Source: Herminiimonas sp. (GTDB lineage Bacteria; Pseudomonadota; Gammaproteobacteria; Burkholderiales; Burkholderiaceae). From it: a stretch of 14,315 bases of DNA. The notes under the pieces are model-generated. The model saw only the letters and a program-made list of their open reading frames with translations, was not told the origin of the DNA and searched no databases. Both the position numbers and the translations under genes were made by a program. Location: assembly GCA_014377155.1 (NCBI GenBank), contig JACMQD010000029.1, forward strand, positions 1-14,315, written 5' to 3'. Shown in pieces: positions 7,550-14,315 of this stretch (positions are counted from its first letter, which is position 1; every line of letters begins with the position of its first letter).

Positions 7550-7572
7550 AAGGCCGGCGTTGCGCCGGCCTT
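7550..7572 (-). terminator. GC-rich hairpin after the cyanate operon, possible terminator
   Basis: AAGGCCGGCG (7550-7559) pairs perfectly over 10 bases with CGCCGGCCTT (7563-7572) around a TTG loop, 15 bases after the cyanase stop codon. Neither strand shows a real U-run after the stem, so it may end or stabilise the mRNA without being a standard terminator. Confidence 0.55.
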
Positions 7573-7587
7573 TGTACCCTCGCTGTG

Positions 7588-8031
7588 TCAGTATTCTTTG
7601 TACGGCAGGAATTTACCGCTCAACACCACATTCACCCGGTCACCTTTGGGATCGGCCTGGCGCTGGATATCCATCGAAAAGTCGATTGCGCTCATGATGC
7701 CGTCGCCGAATTCTTCGTGGATCAGTTCCTTGATGGTCGTGCCGTAGATACTGACGATTTCGTACCAGCGATAGATCAGCGGATCGGTCGGTACCGGGGT
7801 CGGTAGTGATCCTTTGTAGGGCACGATCTGCAGCCAGGCGGTTTCTTCGTCGGTCAGCGAAAACAGTTCTTTCGCGACAGCCGCCTGCGTTTCGCTGAAG
7901 GTCATCTGGCCGAGCAGGGCGGCCGTGGTCCACTCTTTGCTGGCGCCGATACGGGTAGCAATGTCGGCCCACTGCATCTTGTGTTTTACTTTGGCGGAAA
8001 GAATTTTTTTGGTAACTTCGTGGCGGTCCAT
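7588..8031 (-). CDS. cynS: Cyanate hydratase (cyanase)
   Basis: Cyanase converts cyanate plus bicarbonate to carbamate and CO2; the carbamate then breaks down to ammonia and CO2, giving detoxification and a nitrogen source in the cytoplasm. The 147-residue protein is close to the E. coli length (156). The N-terminal half is the helical, HTH-like region (WADIATRIGASKEWTTAALLGQ). The C-terminal half holds the active-site residues R88 and E91 (YRWYEIV) and S114 (GIMSAIDFSMDIQR), with the same spacing as Arg96, Glu99 and Ser122 of E. coli. AGGA lies 6 bases before the ATG. It is the last gene of the operon, 58 bases after the ATPase gene. No carbonic anhydrase (cynT) gene is present in the window, although cyanase uses bicarbonate. 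Confidence 0.97.
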   Translation of the reverse strand: MDRHEVTKKILSAKVKHKMQWADIATRIGASKEWTTAALLGQMTFSETQAAVAKELFSLTDEETAWLQIVPYKGSLPTPVPTDPLIYRWYEIVSIYGTTIKELIHEEFGDGIMSAIDFSMDIQRQADPKGDRVNVVLSGKFLPYKEY

Positions 8032-8089
8032 GGGATGTCCTTTGCGTGGTGAGGGATACAGTAAAAAAGTGACGGTTTCGAAAAAAATT

Positions 8090-8995
8090 TCAGGTGGCGG
8101 TGACGACTTTCAACAACGGTTCCGCAGCGAGTTCGACCTGAGTCAGTCCAGGTCGCACCACCGGCGCACTGCGCAACGCGGCGGCGCTGCCATCGGCCTG
8201 CATCTGCTTCGACCGGTGCACCAGAAAATCGACCAGATGATTGCGGATCCGGTAGAACTGCGGATCGTGATGCATGGTCTCGCGCGTGCGATTTTTCGGC
8301 ATGGTGTTGACGACGATTTCGGCCACCCGCGCGCGCGGTCCATTCGACATCAGCATGATCTTGTCCGACAGCAGGATCGCCTCGTCCACATCATGCGTGA
8401 TCATGAATACCGTCTGGCTGGTAGCGGCGCAAATCTTCAGCAGTTCGTCTTGCACCACGCCACGCGTGAGCGCATCGAGTGCGCCGAACGGCTCATCGAG
8501 CAGCAGCATCTTCGGCTCGATCGAAAACGCCCGCGCGATGCCGACCCGCTGCTTCATGCCCCCCGATAGTTCCGACGGTTTCTTGTGTTCTGCGCCTTTC
8601 AGCCCGACCAGTTCGATGAAGCGCGCCGCATGCTGTTCGATCTTGGCGCGAGGCCAGTCCGGCCAGCGTGACTTGACCGCGAAGGCAACGTTGGCCAGTA
8701 CCGAAAACCATGGCATGAGCGCATGACTCTGGAACACCACGCCGCGGTCGAGGGAAGGACCATTGACTTCGCGGTTATCCATGAAGACGACGCCGGCGGT
8801 GGCCGTCTCCAGTCCCGCCAGCACATTCAGGATGGTGGTCTTGCCGCACCCGGAGTGGCCGATGATGCAGACGAACTCGCCGCGGGTAATGCCGAACGAA
8901 ACATCGTCGAACACCGGCACGATGCTGCCCGGGTAGGTCTTGCTCAGGCCTTCGACACTGAGGAAGGGTTTTTCACTGCTTGCTGGATGGCTCAT
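8090..8995 (-). CDS. cynD: Cyanate (nitrate/taurine-type) ABC transporter ATP-binding protein
   Basis: The 301-residue ATPase subunit energises uptake through the neighbouring permease. Walker A is GHSGCGKT at 46-53, the Q-loop is VVFQSH (Q89), the signature is LSGGMKQR at 143-150, Walker B is MLLLDEPFG at 163-171, and the switch His is H201 in ITHDVDEA. The SKTYPG and LDALTR stretches are those of the NrtD/SsuB/TauB group. A C-terminal extension of about 70 residues after the ABC core is common in the nitrate-type branch and may be regulatory. The gene starts 12 bases after the permease stop and precedes cynS, and that neighbourhood is what points to cyanate rather than nitrate or bicarbonate. 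The symbol follows cyanobacterial cynABDS usage and is less certain than the family. Confidence 0.92.
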   Translation of the reverse strand: MSHPASSEKPFLSVEGLSKTYPGSIVPVFDDVSFGITRGEFVCIIGHSGCGKTTILNVLAGLETATAGVVFMDNREVNGPSLDRGVVFQSHALMPWFSVLANVAFAVKSRWPDWPRAKIEQHAARFIELVGLKGAEHKKPSELSGGMKQRVGIARAFSIEPKMLLLDEPFGALDALTRGVVQDELLKICAATSQTVFMITHDVDEAILLSDKIMLMSNGPRARVAEIVVNTMPKNRTRETMHHDPQFYRIRNHLVDFLVHRSKQMQADGSAAALRSAPVVRPGLTQVELAAEPLLKVVTAT

Positions 8996-9007
8996 TGCGA
9001 TCCCGAT

Positions 9008-9886
9008 CTATTCAACGTAGGTGACGAATTTTTGCAGGCGCGCAAACAGCATGTCGAGCATCATGCCCGTGATGCCGATGACCAGGATGGCGAAGATCAC
9101 GCTGGTAAGCGACAGGTTGTTCCACTCGTTCCAGACGAAGTAACCGATGCCGGTGCCGCCCACCAGCATTTCCGCGGCGACAATTACCAGCCACGCAATG
9201 CCCATCGAAATGCGCATGCCGGTCAGGATAGTCGGGGCGGCAGCCGGCAGGATCACCAGCAAGGCCTTGCGCAGTGGCCCGACTTCCAGCGTGCTGGCGA
9301 CGTTGAGCCAGTCGCGCCGCACCGACGCCACGCCAAAGGCAGTATTCATCAGCATCGGCCAGACCGAACAAATGAAGATCACGAAAATCCCCGATACCGA
9401 CGAATCCTTGATGGTGTAAAGCGCCAGCGGCATCCAGGCCAGCGGTGAAATCGGTTTGAGGATTTGAATGAACGGATTGAGCGCGCGCTGCATCAACGGC
9501 GACATGCCAAGCAGGAACCCGACCGGAATCGCCACGATGGCCGCGATCAGGAAGCCGAGTGCCACGCGTCCCAGCGAATAGCCGAGCTGGATGCCGATGC
9601 CCTTGTCGTTGGGACCGTTGTCATAGAACGGCTGCGACAGTTGCTTGACGATGGTCTGGCCCATTTGCAGCGGCGTCGGAAAGCCGGTGGTCTTGGCAGC
9701 GCCGTTTCCGCTGGTGCTGCTGATCCCCATCAGCTTGGCATATTCGTCCTGCTGCGCAGTGGCGGCGGACGCCGGCGTGCTGCTTTCTCTGGGTACGGTC
9801 GCCAGATGCCAGGTCAGCAGCAACACCAGCAGGATCAGCACCGAGATCAGGGCTGCACGCAACGTCAGGCGGTGGTTTTGCATCAT
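9008..9886 (-). CDS. cynB: Cyanate (nitrate-type) ABC transporter permease
   Basis: A 292-residue inner-membrane subunit of the NrtB/SsuC type. The first membrane helix spans about residues 9-29. A periplasmic stretch (31-100) includes the GIGIQLGYSLGRV entry segment, and about five more helices follow (roughly 106-127, 145-160, 164-183, 225-245, 262-282). The cytoplasmic EAA-like loop that docks the ATPase is at 201-223 (EVGPLRKALL, then LPAAAPTILTG). The tandem ATG ATG at 9886/9883 lies 2 bases after the TGA of the binding-protein gene, with GGTGAG just upstream, so the genes are closely coupled. The open frame continues upstream to 10129, but only as a shadow of the binding-protein gene. 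Family is sure; substrate is inferred from cynS. Confidence 0.92.
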   Translation of the reverse strand: MMQNHRLTLRAALISVLILLVLLLTWHLATVPRESSTPASAATAQQDEYAKLMGISSTSGNGAAKTTGFPTPLQMGQTIVKQLSQPFYDNGPNDKGIGIQLGYSLGRVALGFLIAAIVAIPVGFLLGMSPLMQRALNPFIQILKPISPLAWMPLALYTIKDSSVSGIFVIFICSVWPMLMNTAFGVASVRRDWLNVASTLEVGPLRKALLVILPAAAPTILTGMRISMGIAWLVIVAAEMLVGGTGIGYFVWNEWNNLSLTSVIFAILVIGITGMMLDMLFARLQKFVTYVE

Positions 9887-9888
9887 GC

Positions 9889-11247
9889 TCACCGTTTGAT
9901 GGCAAAACTGTTGATATAGGCGTCGGGCGCGGCGGGATCGAATTCCTTGTTCATGATCTGATACTTCTTGTATGCGCCGGCAGGCACCGGCTGGCCGAGC
10001 TCTTTCATGTATTTCTTTGCGTCGGTCAGCAGGAACACTTTTTCTGTAATGCCCTTGTAGTCGACGTCGCCCTTGATGTAGCCCCAGCGTTTCATTTGCG
10101 AGAGGATCCATACCCCCATCGAATTCCACGGCACCGGGTCGAAATCGGCGCGGCCCGGCACGGTGCGCACATTACCGAGGCCGTCGGCGAATTTACCGCT
10201 CAAGACCTGATTGATAACGGTTTCCGGTTGATTAAGGTACGCCGCCGGTGCGATTACTTTTGACACCAGCGCCCGGTTGGCCGGGTCGCGCGCCATTGCC
10301 GCCGCATTCAGAACCGCACGGAACAATGCCGCAAACGTATTCGGATTTTGCTTGACGAATTCGTCGGACATGCCGAATGCGCAGCACGGGTGTCCATCCC
10401 AGATTTCTTTCGACAAAATGTGGATGAACCCGACTTCGTCGTAGACCGCACGCTGGTTGAACGGATCGGGGCCGAGGAAACCATCGATATTACCGGCGCG
10501 CAGATTGGCGACCATCTCCGGTGGTGGCGTCACGCGCAGCTGGACATCACGGTCAGGATCGAGGCCATGCTCGGCCAGGTAGTAGCGCAACAGGTAATTG
10601 TGCATCGAGTATTCGAACGGAATCGCCAGCTTGAAACCCTTCCACTGTTTCGGATCACGCTTGTCCTTGTGCTTGACATGCAGCGTGATGGCCTGGCCGT
10701 TGATGTTCTGGATCGTCGCCACCCGCATCGGGATTGGATTCGAGCCGAGCCCCATCGACATTGCCAGCGGCATCGGCGACAGGAAATGCGAAGCGTCATG
10801 CTCCTTGTTGACCATCTTGTCTCGAATCAGCGCCCAGCCTGCGGTCTTGTTGAGGGTGACATTCAAGCCCTGCTTTTTGTAGAAGCCCAACGGGTCGGCC
10901 ATGATCAGCGGCGCTGCACAGGTAATGGCGATGAAGCCGATTTTCAGGTCTTTCTTTTCCAGTGCACCATTCTGTTCTTGTGCCATGGCTTGCAATGCAC
11001 CCAAAGGGAGCGCGCTGGCAATCGCCGCGCGCACCGTGTTAGTGCCGACTGCACGCAAAAAGTGACGTCGCTGGTCATCCTGCGGGAACATCGCGCGCAG
11101 TAGCGCTTCTTCGACGATATCGTTACTTAATGTTTCGGGGTTGGCAGCACGGGCTGCGGCTTCATGGTCGGCCGCGCTGGCGTGCTGCCCGCAGCTACAG
11201 CCGGATGCTGTGTGATCGGGATCGTAAGGTTTGTAGATGGACGACAT
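9889..11247 (-). CDS. cynA: Tat-exported NrtA/CmpA-type substrate-binding protein for cyanate
   Basis: A 452-residue binding protein that captures the anion in the periplasm and hands it to the permease. The Tat signal is at 59-90: QRRHFLRAVG with R60 and R61, a hydrophobic segment, then a likely cut after AMA near 89. The mature part starts LKIGFIAITCAAPLIMADPLGFYKKQGL, as in NrtA and CmpA. It includes TLHVKHKDKRDPKQWKGFKLAIP, FLGPDPFNQRAVYDE and WDGHPCCAFG, which are typical of this family. Before the signal lies a 58-residue cytosolic-side leader with a Cys/His cluster, SGCSCGQH (C17, C19, H22). The start at 11247 has AGGAG 6 bases upstream and lies 32 bases after the predicted sigma-54 start; the in-frame ATG at 11289 falls on the promoter. 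First gene of the operon. Confidence 0.92.
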   Translation of the reverse strand: MSSIYKPYDPDHTASGCSCGQHASAADHEAAARAANPETLSNDIVEEALLRAMFPQDDQRRHFLRAVGTNTVRAAIASALPLGALQAMAQEQNGALEKKDLKIGFIAITCAAPLIMADPLGFYKKQGLNVTLNKTAGWALIRDKMVNKEHDASHFLSPMPLAMSMGLGSNPIPMRVATIQNINGQAITLHVKHKDKRDPKQWKGFKLAIPFEYSMHNYLLRYYLAEHGLDPDRDVQLRVTPPPEMVANLRAGNIDGFLGPDPFNQRAVYDEVGFIHILSKEIWDGHPCCAFGMSDEFVKQNPNTFAALFRAVLNAAAMARDPANRALVSKVIAPAAYLNQPETVINQVLSGKFADGLGNVRTVPGRADFDPVPWNSMGVWILSQMKRWGYIKGDVDYKGITEKVFLLTDAKKYMKELGQPVPAGAYKKYQIMNKEFDPAAPDAYINSFAIKR

Positions 11248-11253
11248 GGCGGG

Positions 11254-11258
11254 CTCCT
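11254..11258 (-). promoter_or_regulatory. Ribosome binding site that sets the cynA start
   Basis: AGGAG is 6 bases before the ATG at 11247, a strong and well-spaced site. It rules in favour of this start over the upstream ATG at 11289. Confidence 0.75.
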
Positions 11259-11289
11259 GGTTTGACGGGACAGCGATGCCAGTACCCAT

Positions 11290-11305
11290 TGCAAGCAGTG
11301 CGCCA
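11290..11305 (-). promoter_or_regulatory. Sigma-54-like promoter of the cyanate operon
   Basis: Read leftward, TGGCGCACTGCTTGCA fits TGGCAC-N5-TTGCA with one mismatch in the -24 box (G for A) and perfect GG/GC spacing. The start would be near 11279, giving a 32-base leader. Control by RpoN with an activator such as NtrC would suit a nitrogen-scavenging operon. I find no clear NtrC palindrome nearby; a small repeat, TGTAG-N8-CTACA, lies at 11340-11357. Confidence 0.62.
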
Positions 11306-11352
11306 TGCCAACAAAATCTGTAGCAACGCGACGACGGCGTGTAGTGCAGGCT

Positions 11353-12006
11353 CTACAAACGCGTATCGGTATCGTTGCCGAACAGGCCGTGGGTGACGCC
11401 GTACAGCGCCAGCCCGACGTCATTGACGACCCCGGTCTTTTCCAGGATGCGGCTGCGATAGGTGCTCACCGTGGTGGGACTGAGATCGAGCTGAAGAGCG
11501 ATTTCGCGCACGCTGCGGCCTGCGGCGATCAGGCCGAAGACCTGATATTCCCGATGCGACAGCAGCTCATGCGGCTTTTTTTCGTGTTGTGCACCCAGTT
11601 CGGCTGCCAGTGTCTCGGCCATCGAGGGTGCGATGTAGATACCGCCGGCCGATATCTTGCGAATTGCCAGCATCAGCTGTTCGGGGTCGGCGCTCTTGTT
11701 CAGATAACCGGCGGCGCCCAGCCGAAAGCAGCGCGCTGCATATTGTTTTTCGGGATAAGTCGACAGCATCAGCACCGGCAGACGCGGCAGGTTCTGCTTC
11801 AGTTGCTTCAACACGTCCAGCCCGTCGCGCAGCGGCAGCGAGATATCCAGCAGCACTAGGTCGATTGCGAGTAGTCCCGCCAGGCGTATGGCCTCCGGCC
11901 CGTCGGCACATTCGCCGGCGATTTCGATATCGTCGGTGTCGGCGAGGATCTGCTTGAGTCCTTCGCGCACGATGCGATGGTCGTCGCACAACAAAACCCG
12001 GATCAT
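11353..12006 (-). CDS. NarL/FixJ-type response regulator
   Basis: A 217-residue cytoplasmic transcription regulator. The receiver domain (1-120) has the acidic pair D8/D9, phospho-acceptor D54 (LVLLDISLP), S82/T83 and K104, so it is complete. The LuxR-type DNA-binding domain follows at about 145-210 (LLSHREYQVFGLIAAGRS, then VSTYRSRILEK). The ATG overlaps the stop of the kinase gene in an ATGA, so kinase and regulator are one cognate pair. There is no AAA+ domain, so it would act on sigma-70-type promoters and not directly on sigma-54. Its stop is 105 bases before cynA in the same direction. Targets are unknown; control of the cyanate genes is a guess from position only. Confidence 0.94.
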   Translation of the reverse strand: MIRVLLCDDHRIVREGLKQILADTDDIEIAGECADGPEAIRLAGLLAIDLVLLDISLPLRDGLDVLKQLKQNLPRLPVLMLSTYPEKQYAARCFRLGAAGYLNKSADPEQLMLAIRKISAGGIYIAPSMAETLAAELGAQHEKKPHELLSHREYQVFGLIAAGRSVREIALQLDLSPTTVSTYRSRILEKTGVVNDVGLALYGVTHGLFGNDTDTRL

Positions 12007-13169
12007 GCCGGCGCCAGTGGCATCGGTAACGACAGACAGACTCGCGTGCCGTGCCCTGCTGTGCCGTCGATCGTCAGGCTGCCGCCGAAATGCAGGGCCC
12101 GTTCGCGCATGCCCATCACACCATACGACCGCGCATGTGCCAGCGCTGCCGCGCTGGCGCCGATGCCATTGTCCTCAACGATAATTTGCAGCATGCTGCA
12201 GGTGAAATCGATGTCGATGGTGACGGTGCTCGCATGTGCGTGACGCGCCACGTTGCTCAGCATTTCCTGGAAAATCCGGAACGCCGCGGTGGCCAGGCCA
12301 GCTTCCGGTTCGAGCTCGGCCGTCTCGGCCGCCACGCGCAGCGTCGTCCGGCAACGCAGCTCGGTCGCGTCGGCGAATTCCTCGATCTGCCATTCGAGGG
12401 CGGCAATCAAGCCTTGATGATCGAGAATGCTCGGCCGCAGGTCGGTGATGATGCGCCCGACATTGTCGACCGCCGTTTCGATCAGGCGGTTCATGGTCTG
12501 GCATTTGCGCGCTACCGGTTCCAGAGAGCTCACGCGGCGCAGCATCCAGTTGACATCGAGCTTCAGCGCCACCAGCAGGCTGCCGAGTTCGTCGTGGATT
12601 TCACGGGCGATCCGCGTGCGTTCCTGTTCCCGTACCGAATGGCCGTGGGCCGACAGCTCGCGCAGTTGTATCAGCGCGACCGAGAGTTCACGGGTCCGCT
12701 CGTCGACGCGCAGTTCGAGTTCCTGTTTGGCGCGCTGCAGCTGTTCTTCGGCCTGGCGCCGCTTTGAAATATCGCTGAACGAGACGACCGCACCGCGCAC
12801 CTGGCCCTGATCGATGATCTGGTAAGAAGAATACTCTGCGGCGAACGCGGTACCATCCGCGCGCCACAGCACCTCATTGTCCACGCGGCAGGCTTCACCG
12901 GTCCGGAAGGCCTGGAAAATCGGGCAATCGGCCTCGGGATAATGCGCGCCATGCGCATGCGTATGATGCATCAGCTCATGCATGTTACGGCCCAATAGGG
13001 CATCGGGGACGTGACCGAGAAGCGCCGCACCGGCGCGATTGATGAATGTGCATCGGCCTGCAAGATCGATGCCGAACATGCCGTTTCCGGTCGATTCCAG
13101 CAACAGCGTGAGCTGGTCGCGCCACGGCGCGGCGTTATCGGCTGTAGAGGCATAGGGCGAAGAAGGCAT
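12003..13169 (-). CDS. PAS-domain sensor histidine kinase (HisKA_3 / NarX-DesK type)
   Basis: A 388-residue kinase without a membrane segment or signal peptide, so it senses a cytoplasmic cue. A PAS domain covers about 16-136 and contains a striking His/Cys stretch: HHTHAHGAH (68-76), C82 and C94. A coiled coil (about 137-180) leads to the dimerisation and phosphotransfer helix with H192 (REIHDELGSLL). The ATPase domain has the N-box with N306 (EMLSNVARH), DNGIG at 333-337 and GHGTR at 372-376. It should phosphorylate the regulator encoded next, with which it overlaps by 4 bases. The open frame reaches 13256 (GTG) and 13247 (ATG), but those codons lie before the predicted sigma-54 transcription start near 13200; the ATG at 13169 leaves a 31-base leader. 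Its ribosome site is weak, which leaves some doubt about the start. Confidence 0.9.
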   Translation of the reverse strand: MPSSPYASTADNAAPWRDQLTLLLESTGNGMFGIDLAGRCTFINRAGAALLGHVPDALLGRNMHELMHHTHAHGAHYPEADCPIFQAFRTGEACRVDNEVLWRADGTAFAAEYSSYQIIDQGQVRGAVVSFSDISKRRQAEEQLQRAKQELELRVDERTRELSVALIQLRELSAHGHSVREQERTRIAREIHDELGSLLVALKLDVNWMLRRVSSLEPVARKCQTMNRLIETAVDNVGRIITDLRPSILDHQGLIAALEWQIEEFADATELRCRTTLRVAAETAELEPEAGLATAAFRIFQEMLSNVARHAHASTVTIDIDFTCSMLQIIVEDNGIGASAAALAHARSYGVMGMRERALHFGGSLTIDGTAGHGTRVCLSLPMPLAPA

Positions 13170-13210
13170 GGCAGGCTGGTTACCGAATGTAAGCAATGAC
13201 GATACGGGAA

Positions 13211-13226
13211 TGCAAATGGTATGCCA
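13211..13226 (-). promoter_or_regulatory. Sigma-54-like promoter of the two-component operon
   Basis: Read leftward, TGGCATACCATTTGCA is an essentially perfect TGGCAY-N5-TTGCA, the best of the three sigma-54-like sites in the window. The start would be near 13200. The matching bases also fall in frame with an N-terminal extension of the kinase, but that extension has no family features, so a promoter is the better explanation. Confidence 0.75.
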
Positions 13227-13257
13227 AAGGAACCCGCTTTGTTTCATTGGTCCCACA

Positions 13258-13297
13258 AGCCTGTTAGCTCTGCAACCATCTCATGTTCTAACAGGCT
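13258..13297. promoter_or_regulatory. Ten-base inverted repeat between the divergent kinase genes
   Basis: AGCCTGTTAG (13258-13267) and CTAACAGGCT (13288-13297) are perfect inverted copies with a 20-base gap, 30 bases between matching points, about three helical turns. No U-run follows on either strand, so it is not a terminator. It lies 58-97 bases before the predicted sigma-54 start and 71 bases before the start codon of the rightward gene, a good place for an activator or repressor that binds two faces. Confidence 0.5.
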
Positions 13298-13367
13298 AAA
13301 ATGCAACGTTATTACAATTAAATCTCTCAGGAAAAAGCCTTGCTCGAATTTAGTGACAGGCGCCCCC

Positions 13368-14315
13368 ATGAAACTATCGGTCTTCATAAACAAACACCTC
13401 GAAGAAATCCTGAAAGAATGGGAGGGTTTTGCGCAAACCCTTCTGCCAGCGGCGGCTGGCATGTCGGCCCTAGCGCTGCGCGACCATGCCAGGCAGATCC
13501 TGAAAGAGCTCGCGCTCGATATCGAAACTGACCAAACCAAAAAAGAGCAACTCGCCAAATCCCAAGGCATGGCACCGCCGGCAAGCGGTACGGAAAGCGC
13601 TGCGTCGACCCATGGCACGCTGCGCCAGGTCAGTGGCTTCACGCTCTTGCAACTCACAGCGGAATTTCGTGCGCTACGCGCAAGCGTATTGCGACTGTGG
13701 CTGCCACACGTGAGGCAAGTCACCCAGGAAACTTCCCACGACATGGTTCGATTTAATGAAACCATCGATCAGGCGCTGGCCGAATCGGTGGTGACCTATT
13801 CCGATCAGGCCGACCGCGCTCGCGATACTTTTCTGGCCATCCTGGGGCATGACTTGCGCAGTCCGCTGACGACTATGGCAATGGGCGGCGCTTATCTGAC
13901 CCGACCCGGAGTAGGTACCGATGCAACGACAGAGGTTGGCGCGCGCATCAAGCGCAGCGCCGCCTCGATGACGACGATGGTCAATGATTTGCTTGAATTC
14001 GCGCGCACCCAACTGGGCGGGCAAATGCCGATCACGTCATATGCAGGTGACATGGCGGAAATTTGCCGCTCCGCAGTCGATGATGCGATGGCAGCGCAGC
14101 CCGAGTGTAATTTCGAACTGGAATCGTCGGGCGATTTGACGGGTGTTTTCGATGCTGTGCGATTACACCAGGTATTTGCCAACTTGCTCAACAACGCGGC
14201 GCAGTATCGTACGCCCGGCAGCACGGTCAGGATCATCGCATGCGGCGAAGCCGATGCTCTCACGATACAGGTGACCAACCGAGGGGCGACCATTCCGTCC
14301 GCTTCGCTCGAAGCG
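13368..14315 (+). CDS. Sensor histidine kinase with RsbRD-like N-terminal domain, 5' part
   Basis: The frame stays open to the window end; 316 residues are visible and the rest of the ATPase domain is missing. Residues about 4-115 form an all-helical domain (HLEEILKEWEGFA, then ALRDHARQILKELALDI) that resembles the RsbRD N-terminal domain of stressosome-like proteins. A long helix leads to the HisKA domain with H161 (AILGHDLRSPLTTM) and its partner helix (MTTMVNDLLEFARTQLG). The N-box of the ATPase domain is VFANLLNNAAQY, with Asn in the right place. No membrane segment is seen, so it is probably cytoplasmic. The ATG at 13368 has AGGCG 5 bases upstream; GTG at 13353 is an in-frame alternative. 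It is divergent from the PAS kinase gene and shares its 198-base intergenic region. The partner regulator would lie beyond the window. Confidence 0.88.
   Translation, partial: MKLSVFINKHLEEILKEWEGFAQTLLPAAAGMSALALRDHARQILKELALDIETDQTKKEQLAKSQGMAPPASGTESAASTHGTLRQVSGFTLLQLTAEFRALRASVLRLWLPHVRQVTQETSHDMVRFNETIDQALAESVVTYSDQADRARDTFLAILGHDLRSPLTTMAMGGAYLTRPGVGTDATTEVGARIKRSAASMTTMVNDLLEFARTQLGGQMPITSYAGDMAEICRSAVDDAMAAQPECNFELESSGDLTGVFDAVRLHQVFANLLNNAAQYRTPGSTVRIIACGEADALTIQVTNRGATIPSASLEA

Noticed and set aside
9887..10129. N-terminal extension of the permease frame to 10129
   Set aside because: It lies wholly within the cynA coding region; the tandem ATG at 9886 directly after the cynA stop gives a normal permease start before the first membrane helix.
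11248..11289. cynA start at ATG 11289
   Set aside because: It overlaps the predicted -12 element and precedes the transcript start; the ATG at 11247 has a strong AGGAG.
11340..11357. TGTAG-N8-CTACA as an NtrC or regulator site before cynA
   Set aside because: The arms are only 5 bases, they overlap the end of the response regulator gene, and they do not match the NtrC consensus; mentioned but not annotated.
13170..13256. Longer kinase start at GTG 13256 or ATG 13247
   Set aside because: The extra residues contain no domain, and the bases that encode them form a near-perfect sigma-54 promoter whose start lies downstream of those codons.

Overview
The window looks like a piece of a betaproteobacterial chromosome, probably Burkholderiales and perhaps Oxalobacteraceae. 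This is inferred from the high GC content, the PEP-CTERM sorting protein, the NrtA-type cyanate transporter with a Tat signal, and the general flavour of the proteins; no rRNA or marker gene is present to fix it. Both ends cut through a gene. I see no tRNA, rRNA, CRISPR array, insertion sequence or phage gene.

Layout from left to right. (1) 1-1557, plus strand: the 3' part of a class A penicillin-binding protein. (2) 1621-4325, minus strand: a two-gene DNA-repair-like operon, in which a radical SAM protein with a helix-hairpin-helix tail overlaps by 4 bases a fusion of a DUF4130-type domain with a UdgX-type uracil-DNA glycosylase. A textbook LexA (SOS) box lies on its promoter. (3) 4621-5319, plus strand: a short secreted PEP-CTERM protein with a sigma-54-like promoter and an IHF-like site, ending at a strong bidirectional terminator. 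(4) 5404-7242, minus strand: a secreted subtilisin-family (S8) protease with two Ig-like C-terminal domains. (5) 7588-11247, minus strand: a cyanate operon with a Tat-exported binding protein, permease, ATPase and cyanase, behind a sigma-54-like promoter. (6) 11353-13169, minus strand: a PAS histidine kinase and a NarL-type response regulator, translationally coupled and also behind a sigma-54-like promoter. (7) 13368 to the end, plus strand: the 5' part of a second, soluble histidine kinase with an RsbRD-like N-terminal domain.

How they work together. The cyanate genes form one pathway: uptake of cyanate (or a similar small anion), then bicarbonate-dependent conversion to ammonia and CO2, so that cyanate can serve as a nitrogen source. 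A sigma-54 promoter fits nitrogen control. The two-component pair lies directly upstream in the same direction and is a candidate regulator, but its response regulator has no AAA+ domain and cannot itself activate sigma-54.

The part most likely to hold undescribed biology is the SOS-box-controlled radical SAM / DUF4130-UdgX operon. Its glycosylase half keeps the His-containing loop that lets UdgX bind uracil-DNA covalently, while the roles of the radical SAM protein and the DUF4130 half are not known to me. The second theme is three well-placed sigma-54-like promoters in 14 kb serving three unrelated transcription units.
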